Source: Thermoleophilaceae bacterium
GTDB taxonomy: Bacteria > Actinomycetota > Thermoleophilia > Solirubrobacterales > Thermoleophilaceae
Direction: 5' to 3'
DNA: 64,000 bases
NCBI GenBank assembly: GCA_030447725.1
Contig: JAUJOQ010000001.1
Span: forward strand, 311,068-375,067
Made by a program: the position numbers and the translations under genes
Shown: positions 39,405 through 49,890 of the stretch, one piece after another
How the letters are laid out: each line of letters begins with the position of its first letter
Position numbering within the stretch: position 1 is the stretch's first letter
Notes under the pieces: model-generated
Seen by the model: only the letters and a program-made list of their open reading frames with translations
Database searches by the model: none
Told to the model about the DNA's origin: nothing

Positions 39405-40430
39405 TTACCGGGTGAAGATGACCGAGTACTCGCCCACGTTGTTGTCGGTCTTCTCCTCGCCCGGGACGGGCTCGATCTCGACGGTCACGGGCACATTCTG
39501 ACCCGTCGGTGGCTGGTCGGTCACCGGGACTTCCACGGGCTTGGTCTCGCCGGCGGCGATCTCATCCAGGGTCCCGTCGAGCGTCACGGCGTCGCCGCCC
39601 TCGCCGAGGGTCACGGCCACGGCCACATCGGTCTCGGTGTTCTCGCCCTGGTTGGCAACCTGGACCTCGAAGGCCAGGTCCTCGCTGAGCGCCACAGAGG
39701 CCGGCGCGTCCGGGGCTAGCGCCTGACCCCCGAGCGACACGCTCACGAGCCCGTTGCCATGAAGGCCGGGCGCAGCCTCCTCATCGGCGGCGCCTCCTCC
39801 TCCCACGCCGGCTATCCGGTCGGCCACCACGTCGGGCTGGAGCAGGTCGAGATCCTGGAGGAACAGGCTCTCGGGCGGCGGCGCCAGCGCCAGCTCAGCC
39901 TCGTCGAGCGCCTGCTCGAGCTGCCTGCGGGCCCGGGTCTCGTAGATCACGTCGCTGGTCGAGAAGAAGAGCATCGCGCGGGCTATGTTCTCCGTGCCCT
40001 GCGCCTGGTCGCCGGCGGCGGTGAGCACCTTTGGCAGCTCCGTTGCTATCGCTCGCACGCCGTCACGACGGAACTCCAGCGTCTCCACCAGGTGGTCGTG
40101 TGCCGTCTTGACCTCGTCGGGGCGGTCGGTGGCCTTCGCCCGGTCGACCAGCTGCTCGGCCTGCACGCCGAAGGCGTTGAGCTGATTGGTGATCTCCACC
40201 TCGCTGGCCCCGCCGGAGTCGGTGAGGAGCGCAAAGAGCGCATCGCTCTGCTGATTCGACTCGCCGACGAGGGCGCTCACCTCGCGCACGTAGTCCTCGA
40301 AGGCGCCCTCCTTGCGGCTGTCCAGGCACCCCTTCAATCCCAACACCAGCAGAAAGAACACGAGCGCCCCCGCGCCCACGGCGATGGAGCGACGTACCAT
40401 GAGGGTCTGACGGTCGGTCGTTGGTCCCAT
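39405..40430 (-). CDS. Membrane-anchored extracytoplasmic protein with CARDB-like C-terminal domain
   Basis: N-terminal TM; C-term LAFEVQVANQGENTETDVAVAVTLGEGG...VTVEIEPVPGEEKTDNN. Confidence 0.6.
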   Translation of the reverse strand: MGPTTDRQTLMVRRSIAVGAGALVFFLLVLGLKGCLDSRKEGAFEDYVREVSALVGESNQQSDALFALLTDSGGASEVEITNQLNAFGVQAEQLVDRAKATDRPDEVKTAHDHLVETLEFRRDGVRAIATELPKVLTAAGDQAQGTENIARAMLFFSTSDVIYETRARRQLEQALDEAELALAPPPESLFLQDLDLLQPDVVADRIAGVGGGGAADEEAAPGLHGNGLVSVSLGGQALAPDAPASVALSEDLAFEVQVANQGENTETDVAVAVTLGEGGDAVTLDGTLDEIAAGETKPVEVPVTDQPPTGQNVPVTVEIEPVPGEEKTDNNVGEYSVIFTR

Positions 40431-40610
40431 AGGAGGCCTACGGCGCCCAGGTCGGGCGGCGGCTGCTCGCTGGTCCGGTTCGTCGAAGAAGGACAGAACT
40501 CGCTCCTAGTACAGGGGTGGGAAGTATGACCGCTCCACCGGCCGTCTTGCCCGGGAGCTTCGCCAAGGACGGCAGGTAGACCTCCTGCAGAATCGAACCC
40601 CAGAACCTAG

Positions 40611-42527
40611 ATGAGAACGCCCGACAGCACAGCAGCCCACGGAGAACCTCCGGTGCGGCGCTCGCCGGAGAACCTCCCGTCCGGCGCCCGGGTCGTGCTG
40701 GGGCGCTACGAGCTCGAGAAGCGGCTGGGCGCGGGCGGCTTCGGGGTGGTGTGGCAGGCACACGACGTCAAGCTCGAGCGCGACGTGGCCGTCAAGGTGG
40801 TGCCGCGCGAGGAGGGTCCCGACGACCGCTCTCGCGTGACGCGGGAGGCGCTCGCCGCGGCGCGGCTCAACCACCCCGGCATCGTGGCGCTCTACGAGCT
40901 GGGATCTGACGACCACGACGTCTACCTGGTCTCGGAGCTGGTGCGCGGCGCCACGCTCGAGGAGCTGGCGCGCGAGGGCGCGGTCTCCGATCGCGATGTG
41001 GCCAGGATCGGCAAGGCTCTCTGCGAAGCTCTCGAGCACGCGCACGCCCGCGGCGTCATCCATCGCGACGTGAAGCCCGGCAACGTGATGGTGCTCGCCG
41101 AGCCGGCCGCTGGAGCCGGGTTCGCCAAGCTCGGAGACTTTGGCATCGCGCACCTGGCCAGCGGCGAGGGACTCACCGCCACCGGCGACGTGGTGGGCAC
41201 GCTGGCCTACATGGCCCCCGAGCAGGCGGAGGGCCGTCGCGTCACCGGGGCCTGCGATGTCTACTCGCTCGCGCTCACCCTCTACGAGGCCTGGACTCAG
41301 AGCAACCCGGTGCGTGGTCAGAGCCCCGCCGCCACGGCGCGCAACGTCGGCCAGCCGCTGCCGCCCCTGCGTTCGCGGCGCAGCGACCTGCCGCCCGAGC
41401 TCGGCGAGGTGATCGATGCCGCTCTCGATCCGGACCCTTTCTACCGGCCCGAGCCCGGCCAGCTGCGCGCGGTGCTCGGCGACGTCGAGGGCGCCCTGTC
41501 GGACGAGGGCGGTCTGGTCGAGCCCGAGACCCTGGAGCGCTTTGGGCTGACCGCCGTCCGAGCCCGCACACGCCTGCGAACGCTGCTGCACCGGGGCGCC
41601 GCTGCAGCCCCCTCCCTCGCCGGCGACGAGCACGAGCGCGCGCAGGCGCGGCGACAGAGCCTGGCCGTGCTCGCCGCGCCGCGCCTTGCCGCCGGGGTGG
41701 GCGCCGGCGTGCTGCTGCTCGCCGCCCTCGAGGGCCTTGGACCCGAGCCGCCGATTTCACCCGCGGCCGCCGCCGCAGCGGCGGCGCTGGTGGTGGCTGT
41801 GCTGCCGAGGATCGGATGGCTGGTCGCCGCTGTGGGCATCTGCGCCTGGCTGGCCTCGCCCGAAGCCGACCGCACGGGTGCCGCCCTCGCACTGGCGGTC
41901 GCCCTCGCACCCGTGCCGCTGCTGCTCCCGCGCGCCGGCGTGCTGTGGTCGGCGCCCGCGCTGGCGCCTCTGCTGGGGACCGTGGCGCTGGCGCCGATGT
42001 TCGTGGGCATAGCCGCGCTCGCCTCGACCGGTTGGCGGCGCCTCGGGCTCGCCGTGGCCGGCTTCCTATGGCTGGCGGCGGCGGAGGTGGCCACGGGCCG
42101 CGATCTGATGTTCGGCGTGGCCGACGGGACCCTCGAGCGGGGAGCCTGGGAGGCTTCCGCGGTCGACGCCGTCAATGAGGCGCTCCTGCCCCTCGTGACC
42201 AGTCCTGCGCTCGCGCCAGCCGCGGTCTGGGCCGCCTTCTCCGGTCTGCTCGGGCTTGCGCTGCGTGGCCGGTGGGCGGCGGTCGACCTGATGCTCGCGG
42301 CGGTGTGGGCGGTGGGTCTGGCGGCGGCCCACGGAGCGCTGGGCGACTTGCTGGCGGCGAGCACCGAGCTCGAGTATGCCCGGGGAGCGGTGGCTGGAGC
42401 CGCGCTGGGGGGCCTCGTGGCCGTGACCACAACCCTGATCGCCCCACCGATGAAGGCTCCGGGGCGCAGGCCGGGCCCTTCGCGCCGCGCACACAGGGAA
42501 GGCCGCACTACCCTGAGCCACCCATGA
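40611..42527 (+). CDS. Serine/threonine protein kinase with C-terminal polytopic membrane domain
   Basis: LGAGGFGVVWQAHD, VIHRDVKPGNVMV, DFGIAHLASGEG; multiple hydrophobic segments after residue ~350. Confidence 0.92.
   Translation: MRTPDSTAAHGEPPVRRSPENLPSGARVVLGRYELEKRLGAGGFGVVWQAHDVKLERDVAVKVVPREEGPDDRSRVTREALAAARLNHPGIVALYELGSDDHDVYLVSELVRGATLEELAREGAVSDRDVARIGKALCEALEHAHARGVIHRDVKPGNVMVLAEPAAGAGFAKLGDFGIAHLASGEGLTATGDVVGTLAYMAPEQAEGRRVTGACDVYSLALTLYEAWTQSNPVRGQSPAATARNVGQPLPPLRSRRSDLPPELGEVIDAALDPDPFYRPEPGQLRAVLGDVEGALSDEGGLVEPETLERFGLTAVRARTRLRTLLHRGAAAAPSLAGDEHERAQARRQSLAVLAAPRLAAGVGAGVLLLAALEGLGPEPPISPAAAAAAAALVVAVLPRIGWLVAAVGICAWLASPEADRTGAALALAVALAPVPLLLPRAGVLWSAPALAPLLGTVALAPMFVGIAALASTGWRRLGLAVAGFLWLAAAEVATGRDLMFGVADGTLERGAWEASAVDAVNEALLPLVTSPALAPAAVWAAFSGLLGLALRGRWAAVDLMLAAVWAVGLAAAHGALGDLLAASTELEYARGAVAGAALGGLVAVTTTLIAPPMKAPGRRPGPSRRAHREGRTTLSHP
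40647..40688. repeat. Degenerate family 1 palindromic element in the N-terminus of the kinase
   Basis: cctccggtgcggcgctcGCCGGAgaacctcccgTCCGGC; first 23 nt differ by one base from the nested hemB unit. Confidence 0.55.
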
Positions 42528-43282
42528 GCGTCTTGCGAAACCTGGAGTCAAAGCTCGGCGGCCTGGTCGAGGGCGCCTTCAGCCGCGCCTTCAAGTCCCG
42601 GGTCGAGCCTGTCGAGATCGCGCGCAAGCTCGCGAAGGAGATGGAGGACTCGAAGATGGTCTCCGTGTCTCGCGTCTACGTGCCCAACCATTACCGCGTC
42701 TTTCTGTCCTCACAGGATCGGGAAGGGTTCTCGAGCTACGAGCCGGCGTTGCGAAAGGAGCTGTCGGACTACCTGCTCGAACACGCGCGCGCGGAACGCC
42801 TGGCGCTCACCAGCCGCCCGGCGATCGAGTTCATGACCGACGACCGCCTCGGCCTCGGCGAGTTCGGCATCCAGGCGCAGCTGCTCGACACCGACGAGGA
42901 ATCCGAGGAGCGCCCGGCGGCTCCCTCGCAGGGCGATTTCGGGCACACGATGGTCTACTCGCCCGACCGCGGGGTGCGCAAGCTCGATCCCCAGCCGGCC
43001 GCGCCGTCGCGCGCGGTGCTGGCCGGAGCCGGCCGGCGCACGGTGCTGAGCGGTGACCGGATGGTGATCGGCCGTAGCCGCGACTGCGACATCAGGGTCG
43101 ACGACGCCAACATCTCGCGTGAGCACGCCGAGCTGCGCCAGGCCGGTGAGGGCTGGAGGATCGTCGATCTGAACTCGACCAACGGCGTGAAGGTCAACCG
43201 CCGTCGCGTCGACCAGGCTCAGCTCAGGCACGGCGACCGGATCACCGTCGGTGTGACCGACCTCGACTTCGAGCTCGAGTGA
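42524..43282 (+). CDS. fhaA: FhaA-like protein (DUF3662 + FHA)
   Basis: LESKLGGLVEGAFSRAFKSRVEPVEIARKLAKEMED; FHA VIGRSRDCDIRVDDANISREHAEL...DLNSTNGVKVN; ATGA overlap with kinase. Confidence 0.92.
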   Translation: MSVLRNLESKLGGLVEGAFSRAFKSRVEPVEIARKLAKEMEDSKMVSVSRVYVPNHYRVFLSSQDREGFSSYEPALRKELSDYLLEHARAERLALTSRPAIEFMTDDRLGLGEFGIQAQLLDTDEESEERPAAPSQGDFGHTMVYSPDRGVRKLDPQPAAPSRAVLAGAGRRTVLSGDRMVIGRSRDCDIRVDDANISREHAELRQAGEGWRIVDLNSTNGVKVNRRRVDQAQLRHGDRITVGVTDLDFELE

Positions 43283-43325
43283 GAGGCCGGCCGTCATCGA
43301 CGGTGCTGTCCGCGGGGAGCACCTG

Positions 43326-43820
43326 ATGGACGACCCGCTGGCGGTGGCGCTCAAGTTCGGCTTCCTGGCCGTGCTCTACCTGTTCCTGTTGTGGGTCTCC
43401 CGCAGCGCTCTGCGTGACCTGATCCGCGGAGCGGGCGGCAGCGCGGCCGTGGACGCCGAGCCGGTGGACGCACCCGGCGCGCGGCGCCGGCGCGCGGAGC
43501 CCCAGGGCGGCGGCTTCATGGACTCGGTCGAGCCGCGGCTGGTGGTGGTGGCGGCGCTCAACCACGAGCCCGGCACGACGTTCGACCTCGCCGACGGGGC
43601 CCTGATGGGTCGTGCCGACTCCGCCGAGATCCAGGTCGACGATCCGTTCGCCTCCTCTGCGCACGCGCGCATCTTCTTCCGCGACGACTTCATGTACGTG
43701 GAGGACATGGGCTCGACCAACGGCACCTACCTCAACGGCCGTCAGCTGCGGGGAGCGGAGCGGCTGAAGGTGGCGGACGTGATTCGCATAGGCGACAGCG
43801 AGTACCGCTACGAGGAGTAG
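43326..43820 (+). CDS. fhaB: FhaB-like FHA domain protein
   Basis: N-terminal TM; LMGRADSAEIQVDDPFASSAHARIFF...DMGSTNGTYLNG. Confidence 0.9.
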   Translation: MDDPLAVALKFGFLAVLYLFLLWVSRSALRDLIRGAGGSAAVDAEPVDAPGARRRRAEPQGGGFMDSVEPRLVVVAALNHEPGTTFDLADGALMGRADSAEIQVDDPFASSAHARIFFRDDFMYVEDMGSTNGTYLNGRQLRGAERLKVADVIRIGDSEYRYEE

Positions 43821-43822
43821 CG

Positions 43823-45064
43823 ATGGCGCTGCGGGTGGTCGAGCAGGCAGGTCTCTCCGACGTCGGTCGTCAGAGGGAGGCGAACGAGGACAGCTATGTG
43901 CTGGCCGAGCCGGTGTTCGTCGTGGCTGACGGCATGGGCGGCGCCCGGGCGGGCGAGGTGGCGTCGAGAACGGCCGCGGAGGTGTTCGAGGAGGACGGCG
44001 GCGAGAGTGGCACGCCCGAGCAGCGCCTCACACGGCTGATCCAGGAGGCCAACCGGCGCATCCACGACCTCTCGCGTCGCGACGCCACGCGGCGTGGCAT
44101 GGGCACCACCCTGACGGTGGCGATGCTCGCCGACGGCGAGCTGAGCGTCGGCCACGTGGGCGACAGCCGCGCCTATCGCCTGCGCGCCGGCGAGCTCGAC
44201 CAGCTCACGCACGACCATTCCCTGGTGGCCGAGCTGCAGCGCAGCGGGCAGCTCACCCCCGAGGCCGCGGAGCACCATCCCCAGAAGTCCATCATCACCC
44301 GCGCGCTCGGGCCGGAGCCCCACGTCGAGGTGGACGCCCACACCCACGCAGCTCGTGACGGCGACTTGTACCTGCTCTGCTCGGACGGCCTGACGGGCAT
44401 GGTCTCCGACGACGAGATGGTGGCGATCCTCCGCGGCTCGCAGACGCTGCCCGAAGCCGTCGAGGCGCTCGTGCGCGCCGCCAACCAGAGCGGTGGCAAG
44501 GACAACATCACCGTCGTCGCATTCCGCGTGGCCGACGACGGCAGGGCCCCGGCGGAGCAGGACACGCTCTCCGGCGAAGAGACCATCCACCGAGGGCTTA
44601 CCACCGGCGACGTGCAGGCAGCGGTGGCAGAGCAGGAGCGTGCGGGTGTGCGAGCACCCTCGACAGGGCCTTCGACCGCGCGGCCGGCCGCAGCCCCACC
44701 GCGATCCGGGGCCGGGGTCGAGAGGCGTGGGCGTGGGGGCGGCAGGCGTGCGGTCAGGGTCTTCGCGGCGCTCGCCGTGCTGGCCGCGATCGGCGCCGGC
44801 CTGTACTTCGGCTCGCGCCAGGTCCACTTCCTCGGCACCGACGACTCGGGCCTCGTCACGCTCTACCGCGGCCTTCCGTATGAGCTGCCGCTGGGCATCG
44901 AGCTCTACTCCGCTCAGTACACGAGCAGCGTGCCGGTGCAGACGGTGGCCAAGCAGCGCAGACAGCGGCTGCTCGACCACCAGTGGCGCAGTCGCGCGGA
45001 CGCCGCCGATCTCGTGCGCCAGCTCGAGCGCGGCACCCTCGATGACGGCGAGGCCGGTCGATGA
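43823..45064 (+). CDS. pstP: PP2C-family Ser/Thr phosphatase (PstP-like)
   Basis: GRQREANEDSYVL, VADGMGGARAGEVAS, GHVGDSRAYRLR, LLCSDGLTGMVSD; C-terminal TM. Confidence 0.92.
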   Translation: MALRVVEQAGLSDVGRQREANEDSYVLAEPVFVVADGMGGARAGEVASRTAAEVFEEDGGESGTPEQRLTRLIQEANRRIHDLSRRDATRRGMGTTLTVAMLADGELSVGHVGDSRAYRLRAGELDQLTHDHSLVAELQRSGQLTPEAAEHHPQKSIITRALGPEPHVEVDAHTHAARDGDLYLLCSDGLTGMVSDDEMVAILRGSQTLPEAVEALVRAANQSGGKDNITVVAFRVADDGRAPAEQDTLSGEETIHRGLTTGDVQAAVAEQERAGVRAPSTGPSTARPAAAPPRSGAGVERRGRGGGRRAVRVFAALAVLAAIGAGLYFGSRQVHFLGTDDSGLVTLYRGLPYELPLGIELYSAQYTSSVPVQTVAKQRRQRLLDHQWRSRADAADLVRQLERGTLDDGEAGR

Positions 45065-46515
45065 GCGCCCGCACCCGCGAGCTGATGGGGCTCATCCCCG
45101 TGTCGCTGCTGGTAAGCGCCGGCTTCGCCGCGGTGCTGCTCACTCGCACCGAGGAGGTGAGCGACGCAACTGCGACCTACGGGCTGGTGTTTCTGGGGTT
45201 GTGCGTCTTCGCTCACCTCTTCATCCGTGCGCGGCTTCCCGATGCCGACCCCTATCTCTTTCCCCTCGCGGCGCTGCTGGCGGCTTTCGGCCTCGTGGTG
45301 ATCTACCGGATCGACGCCGAGCTGGCGCGCCAGCAGGCGCAGTGGTTCGTGATCGGCCTGGCCTTCTTCTGTGCGACGATCGCCTTCCTACGCGATCACC
45401 ATGTGCTGGAGCGCTACCGGTACACGATCGCCGCCGCCGGGATCGCCCTGCTCGTGATGCCGCGCCTGCCCGGGATCGGCAGCCAGGTGCGGGGCGCCTA
45501 CCTGGCGGTGGACGTCGGTCCGATCCAGTTCCAGCCGGCCGAGTTCGCCAAGATCGCGATCATCGTCTTTCTGGCGAGCTACCTGCGCGACACCGGGGAC
45601 GTGCTCGTACGCGCGCGCCTGAAGCCGCTGCCCTACGTGCAGCAGGCGGTGATGTTCGCACTGCCGGCCCTCGTCGTCGCTTTGATCGCAGTCGCGCTCG
45701 ACGTGGGACCCGCGGTCACGGTCCTGCTCGTGGTGTTCACCGTCTCCATGGCCGCGGTGATGAGGGAGCGGCCTTCGCTGAAGCACTTCGGACCGCTGCT
45801 GCTGGTCTGGGGCGTGGCGATGTTCATGCTGCTGGTGATCCGCGATCTGGGCAGCTCGCTGATGTTCTTCGGCGGCTTTCTCGCGCTTCTGTACGTTGCC
45901 ACGGCACGGCTGTCCCTCGTGGGGATGGGGGCCACCATGTTCCTCGGAGGCGCCACCTACTTCGCGAGCACCGTCGGGCATGTGCAGCAGCGCATCGAGG
46001 TGTGGCAGGACCCGTTCGACCGCGAACTCTACGACGCGGTCGGCGGCAGCTATCAGATCGCCCAGTCCCTCTTCGCGCAGGCCGACGGAGGATTGTTCGG
46101 GCAGGGGTTCGGCCAGGCGCTGCTCGAGCTGCCCAGCGGCCAGAGCATCCTGCCCGCCGCGCATACCGACCTGATCTACGCGGTGATCGCCGACGAGCTC
46201 GGTCTCTTCGGGGCCGCGGGGCTGATCCTCGCCTACCTGCTTTTCGCCAGCCGCGGGTTCAAGACCGCGCTCGTGGCCGCCGACGGGTTCTCCAAGCTGC
46301 TGGCCACGGGCCTGACTGCGGTGTTCGCGTTGCAGGTGTTCGTGATCATCGGCGGCGTGACCAAGGTGATCCCACTCACGGGCGTGACGCTGCCCTTCGT
46401 GTCCTACGGTGGCAGCTCGATCGTGGCCAACCTGGTGCTGCTGGCGCTGCTGCTGATCGTGTCCGACCATGCCCGCAAGGACCGCGGCCGCATGGACCAG
46501 GGTGGGCTCGTATGA
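45061..46515 (+). CDS. rodA: FtsW/RodA/SpoVE family peptidoglycan polymerase
   Basis: QPAEFAKIAIIVFLASYL, DLGSSLMFFGGFLALLYVA, THTDLIYAVIADELGL-like AAHTDLIYAVIADELG, LPFVSYGGSS. Confidence 0.93.
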   Translation: MSARTRELMGLIPVSLLVSAGFAAVLLTRTEEVSDATATYGLVFLGLCVFAHLFIRARLPDADPYLFPLAALLAAFGLVVIYRIDAELARQQAQWFVIGLAFFCATIAFLRDHHVLERYRYTIAAAGIALLVMPRLPGIGSQVRGAYLAVDVGPIQFQPAEFAKIAIIVFLASYLRDTGDVLVRARLKPLPYVQQAVMFALPALVVALIAVALDVGPAVTVLLVVFTVSMAAVMRERPSLKHFGPLLLVWGVAMFMLLVIRDLGSSLMFFGGFLALLYVATARLSLVGMGATMFLGGATYFASTVGHVQQRIEVWQDPFDRELYDAVGGSYQIAQSLFAQADGGLFGQGFGQALLELPSGQSILPAAHTDLIYAVIADELGLFGAAGLILAYLLFASRGFKTALVAADGFSKLLATGLTAVFALQVFVIIGGVTKVIPLTGVTLPFVSYGGSSIVANLVLLALLLIVSDHARKDRGRMDQGGLV

Positions 46516-46528
46516 CGGAAGTTCGCCG

Positions 46529-47980
46529 ATGAACCGCCAGATCGTCCAGCTCTTCGGCCTGTCGATGCTGCTCTTCGCGACGCTCGTGGGCTTCACGTCG
46601 CGCTGGACGGTGTTCGAGGCCGAGGCGCTCAAGGACCAGGCGCTCAACCGCCGGTCGCTCATCGAGGCGCAGCAGATACCCCGTGGGCTGATCCGCGCGG
46701 CCGACGGCACCGTGCTGGCGCGCAGCGTGCCCAAGGGCTCCGGTCAGCGGCGGATCTTCCAGCGCACCTATCCCGAGGACAACCTGTTCGCGCACGCGGT
46801 CGGCTACTCGTTCCTCGAACGCGGCAGCACCGGGATCGAGCGCTACCGCAACGACGAGCTGACCGGCGAGGAGGACGAGTTCAGCTCGATCTTCTCCGAG
46901 TTGCAGTCCGAGCAGCCCGAGGGCAGCGACGTGACCACCACGCTGGACCTCGAGGCGCAGCGCACGGCCGTGGAGGCGCTGGGCGACCGCCAGGGCGCAA
47001 TTGTGGCAATCGAGCCCGCCACGGGCAGAGTACGGGCGATGGCCTCCTCGCCGGACTTCAACCCCAACGAGGTGCCGACAGATCGCTTCCGCGAGCTGAA
47101 CACCGACGAGGAGGCGCGTCCTGTGGTCAACCGCGCGACGCAGGCCAACTACCAACCCGGATCGACCTTCAAGGTGGTGACCGCGGCGGCGGCGCTAGAC
47201 AGCGGAAAGTTCAGCTCCGAATCGATCGTGGACGGCACCTCCGGCCAGCCGGTGAGCGGCGTGCCGCTGGCGAATTTCGGCGGCCAGGACTTCGGCGCGA
47301 TCACGCTCACCGACGGCCTCACCAACTCGGTGAACACCGTCTGGGCGCAGGTCGGTGAGCAGATCGGGCCCAACACGCTGGTGGAGTACATGAACCGCTT
47401 CGGCTTCGGCCAGGATCCGCCGCTCGACTACCCCGAGGATCAGATGAACGCCAGCGGTATCCGCAACGCCGACGGCCGGCTGGTCGGCGGCGACGGTGGC
47501 TTCGACGTCGGGCGGGTGGCGATCGGCCAGGGCGGCGCCGAGGGCCAGATCCAGGTGACGCCGCTGCAGATGGCGATGGTCGCGGCGGCGGTCGGCAACG
47601 AGGGAAGGCTGATGCGGCCGTGGCTGACCGAGAAGATCGTCGCCCCCGACGGCCGCGTCGAGGAGAGCTTCGAGCCCCAGGAGCAGAGCCAGGTGATGTC
47701 CGCTGAGTCGGCCGGCGAGCTCGCGGCGATGATGAGCCGTGTGGTGGAGGAGGGCACCGGCACCGCCGCGGCCCTGTCAGGCGTCCCCGTGGCGGGCAAG
47801 ACCGGTACCGCCGAGGTGGCCGGCGCGCAGCTCAACCAGCTCTGGTTCATCGGCTTCGCTCCGGTGGAGAACCCGCAGGTGGCGATCGCGGTCACCCTCG
47901 AGGACCAGCCGCTCGGCACTCAGGGCGGCCAGGTGGCGGCGCCGCTGGCCGCGCAGGTGATGGAGACGCTGCTGAGATGA
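46529..47980 (+). CDS. pbpA: Penicillin-binding protein (PbpA-like transpeptidase)
   Basis: YQPGSTFKVVTAAAAL (SxxK), KTGTAEV (KTG). Confidence 0.93.
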   Translation: MNRQIVQLFGLSMLLFATLVGFTSRWTVFEAEALKDQALNRRSLIEAQQIPRGLIRAADGTVLARSVPKGSGQRRIFQRTYPEDNLFAHAVGYSFLERGSTGIERYRNDELTGEEDEFSSIFSELQSEQPEGSDVTTTLDLEAQRTAVEALGDRQGAIVAIEPATGRVRAMASSPDFNPNEVPTDRFRELNTDEEARPVVNRATQANYQPGSTFKVVTAAAALDSGKFSSESIVDGTSGQPVSGVPLANFGGQDFGAITLTDGLTNSVNTVWAQVGEQIGPNTLVEYMNRFGFGQDPPLDYPEDQMNASGIRNADGRLVGGDGGFDVGRVAIGQGGAEGQIQVTPLQMAMVAAAVGNEGRLMRPWLTEKIVAPDGRVEESFEPQEQSQVMSAESAGELAAMMSRVVEEGTGTAAALSGVPVAGKTGTAEVAGAQLNQLWFIGFAPVENPQVAIAVTLEDQPLGTQGGQVAAPLAAQVMETLLR

Positions 47981-49890
47981 CCGAAGTAGCCGAGAACACC
48001 ACGGTCGACGGGCGCTACCGCATCCTGCGCCGCATCGGGTCAGGCGGGATGGCCGACGTCTACCTGGCCGAGGACAGCCACCTGGGGCGTGAGGTGGCGC
48101 TCAAGGTGCTGCATCGCCGTTTCGCTCAGGACGCCGAGTTCGTGGAGCGCTTCCGCCGCGAGGCGCGCTCCGCGGCAGGCCTTCAGCACCCCAACGTGGT
48201 CGCCGTCTACGACCGGGGCGAGCACGACGGCACCTACTACATCGCCATGGAGTATCTGAGCGGCCGCACGCTCAAGGACATCGTGACCGAGGAGGCTCCC
48301 CTCGATCAGATACGGACGATCGAACTGGGCGTGAGCATCCTCCAGGCGGCGGCGTTCGCCCACCGGCACGGCGTGGTCCATCGCGACTTCAAGCCCCATA
48401 ACGTGATCGTCGACGACGACGGGGTGCCAAAGGTCACGGACTTCGGCATTGCCCGCGCCGGGGCGTCGGAGATGACCGAGACGGGCTCGATCATGGGCAC
48501 CGCGCAGTACCTGTCACCGGAGCAGGCCCAGGGCCACTCCGTGACCGCGGCCTCGGACATCTATTCGATCGGGATCATGCTCTATGAGATGCTCACCGCC
48601 AAGCAGCCCTTCGGGGGGGACAGCGCCGTCTCGATAGCGCTCAAGCACCTTTCCGAGCCGCCTCCAGCGATGTCGGGGGAGGGGCTCGCCATCGAGCCCA
48701 ACCTCGAGGCCGTGGTGATGGGCGCGCTGGCAAAGGATCCGGCCGCGCGATGGGCCTCGGCGGACGACTTCGCTGTGGCGCTCGAGGCTTGCCGACCGTA
48801 CGTGGAGGCCCAGGCCGCCGGGGGCAACGGCCCCGTCGCGACGGACAGCACGGCGGCCTTTGCGGCGGTACCCGTGGTCGCGGCGGGCCCGGCGGTGGCC
48901 CCTGCCGCCGCCGAGGAAGAGGAGGAGCGATCGCGGCGGTGGCCCATGCTCACCCTAGGGCTGCTGGTGCTGGTGCTCATCGGGCTGATGATCTTCGCGT
49001 TCTCCCGCCCGGAGGAGGTCGACGTGCCGCGGGTGGTGGGCCAGCAGCTCACCGACGCCCGGGAACGGCTCGACCGCGCCGGCTTCGAGCAGGTGGAGGT
49101 CGAGCGCGAGCGCAGCTTCGCTCCCCTGGATCGCGTGCTGCGCCAAGACCCCGACCCGGGCGAGCGCGCGCCTCGAGACGAGCCGGTCGTCCTGATCGTC
49201 TCGGGTGGGCCGGGGAAGGTGCGGGTGCCCGACGTGACCAACTTGCCGGAGGAGCGAGCGCGCAAGGACCTGAACGAGGCCGGACTGAAGGTCGATACCG
49301 ATGTCGAGCCCTCGAACAACGTCAAGAAGGGCTTTGTGATCCGTACCTCTCCACCCGCCACGACCTCGGTGGACCGCGACAGTCGTGTGAGGATGTTCGT
49401 GAGCTCGGGGCCGAAGAGGGTCTCCGTGCCCGATGTGGTGGGCCTCACCCGTGAGGCCGCCGAGACGCGCCTCACCCGTGAGGGCCTCGACGTGCGCGTG
49501 GAGATGCAGCAGTCCGAGGAGCCCGAGAACGAGGTGATCGCCCAGTCTCCGGGGGCCGGGGAGACGCTCGACCGCGGCGACGACGTGACGATCACCGTGG
49601 CCGTGGCGCCCGAGGAGCCCGAGCCGGTAACCGTTCCCGATGTGACCGGCCTGACCCGGGCCGAGGCCCTGCGGGCGCTGCGCAACGCGGGGCTTCGGGG
49701 ATCGGTCAGCGAGCGCGCCACAGACAACGCCGACGAGGATGGAGTGGTGCTCAGGCAGAGCCCGGGCAACGGCGCGGAGGTCGACTCGGGCGCCACCGTG
49801 ACGCTGGTCGTGGGGCGCTTCGAGGCGCCGGAGGACCCCGTCGATCCGGATCCGGTGGCTCCCGACCCCACGGTTCCCGGCGAGCCGTGA
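47977..49890 (+). CDS. pknB: Ser/Thr protein kinase with four PASTA repeats (PknB/StkP-like)
   Basis: IGSGGMADVYLAED, VVHRDFKPHNVIVD, four VxVPDVxGL PASTA units. Confidence 0.94.
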   Translation: MTEVAENTTVDGRYRILRRIGSGGMADVYLAEDSHLGREVALKVLHRRFAQDAEFVERFRREARSAAGLQHPNVVAVYDRGEHDGTYYIAMEYLSGRTLKDIVTEEAPLDQIRTIELGVSILQAAAFAHRHGVVHRDFKPHNVIVDDDGVPKVTDFGIARAGASEMTETGSIMGTAQYLSPEQAQGHSVTAASDIYSIGIMLYEMLTAKQPFGGDSAVSIALKHLSEPPPAMSGEGLAIEPNLEAVVMGALAKDPAARWASADDFAVALEACRPYVEAQAAGGNGPVATDSTAAFAAVPVVAAGPAVAPAAAEEEEERSRRWPMLTLGLLVLVLIGLMIFAFSRPEEVDVPRVVGQQLTDARERLDRAGFEQVEVERERSFAPLDRVLRQDPDPGERAPRDEPVVLIVSGGPGKVRVPDVTNLPEERARKDLNEAGLKVDTDVEPSNNVKKGFVIRTSPPATTSVDRDSRVRMFVSSGPKRVSVPDVVGLTREAAETRLTREGLDVRVEMQQSEEPENEVIAQSPGAGETLDRGDDVTITVAVAPEEPEPVTVPDVTGLTRAEALRALRNAGLRGSVSERATDNADEDGVVLRQSPGNGAEVDSGATVTLVVGRFEAPEDPVDPDPVAPDPTVPGEP

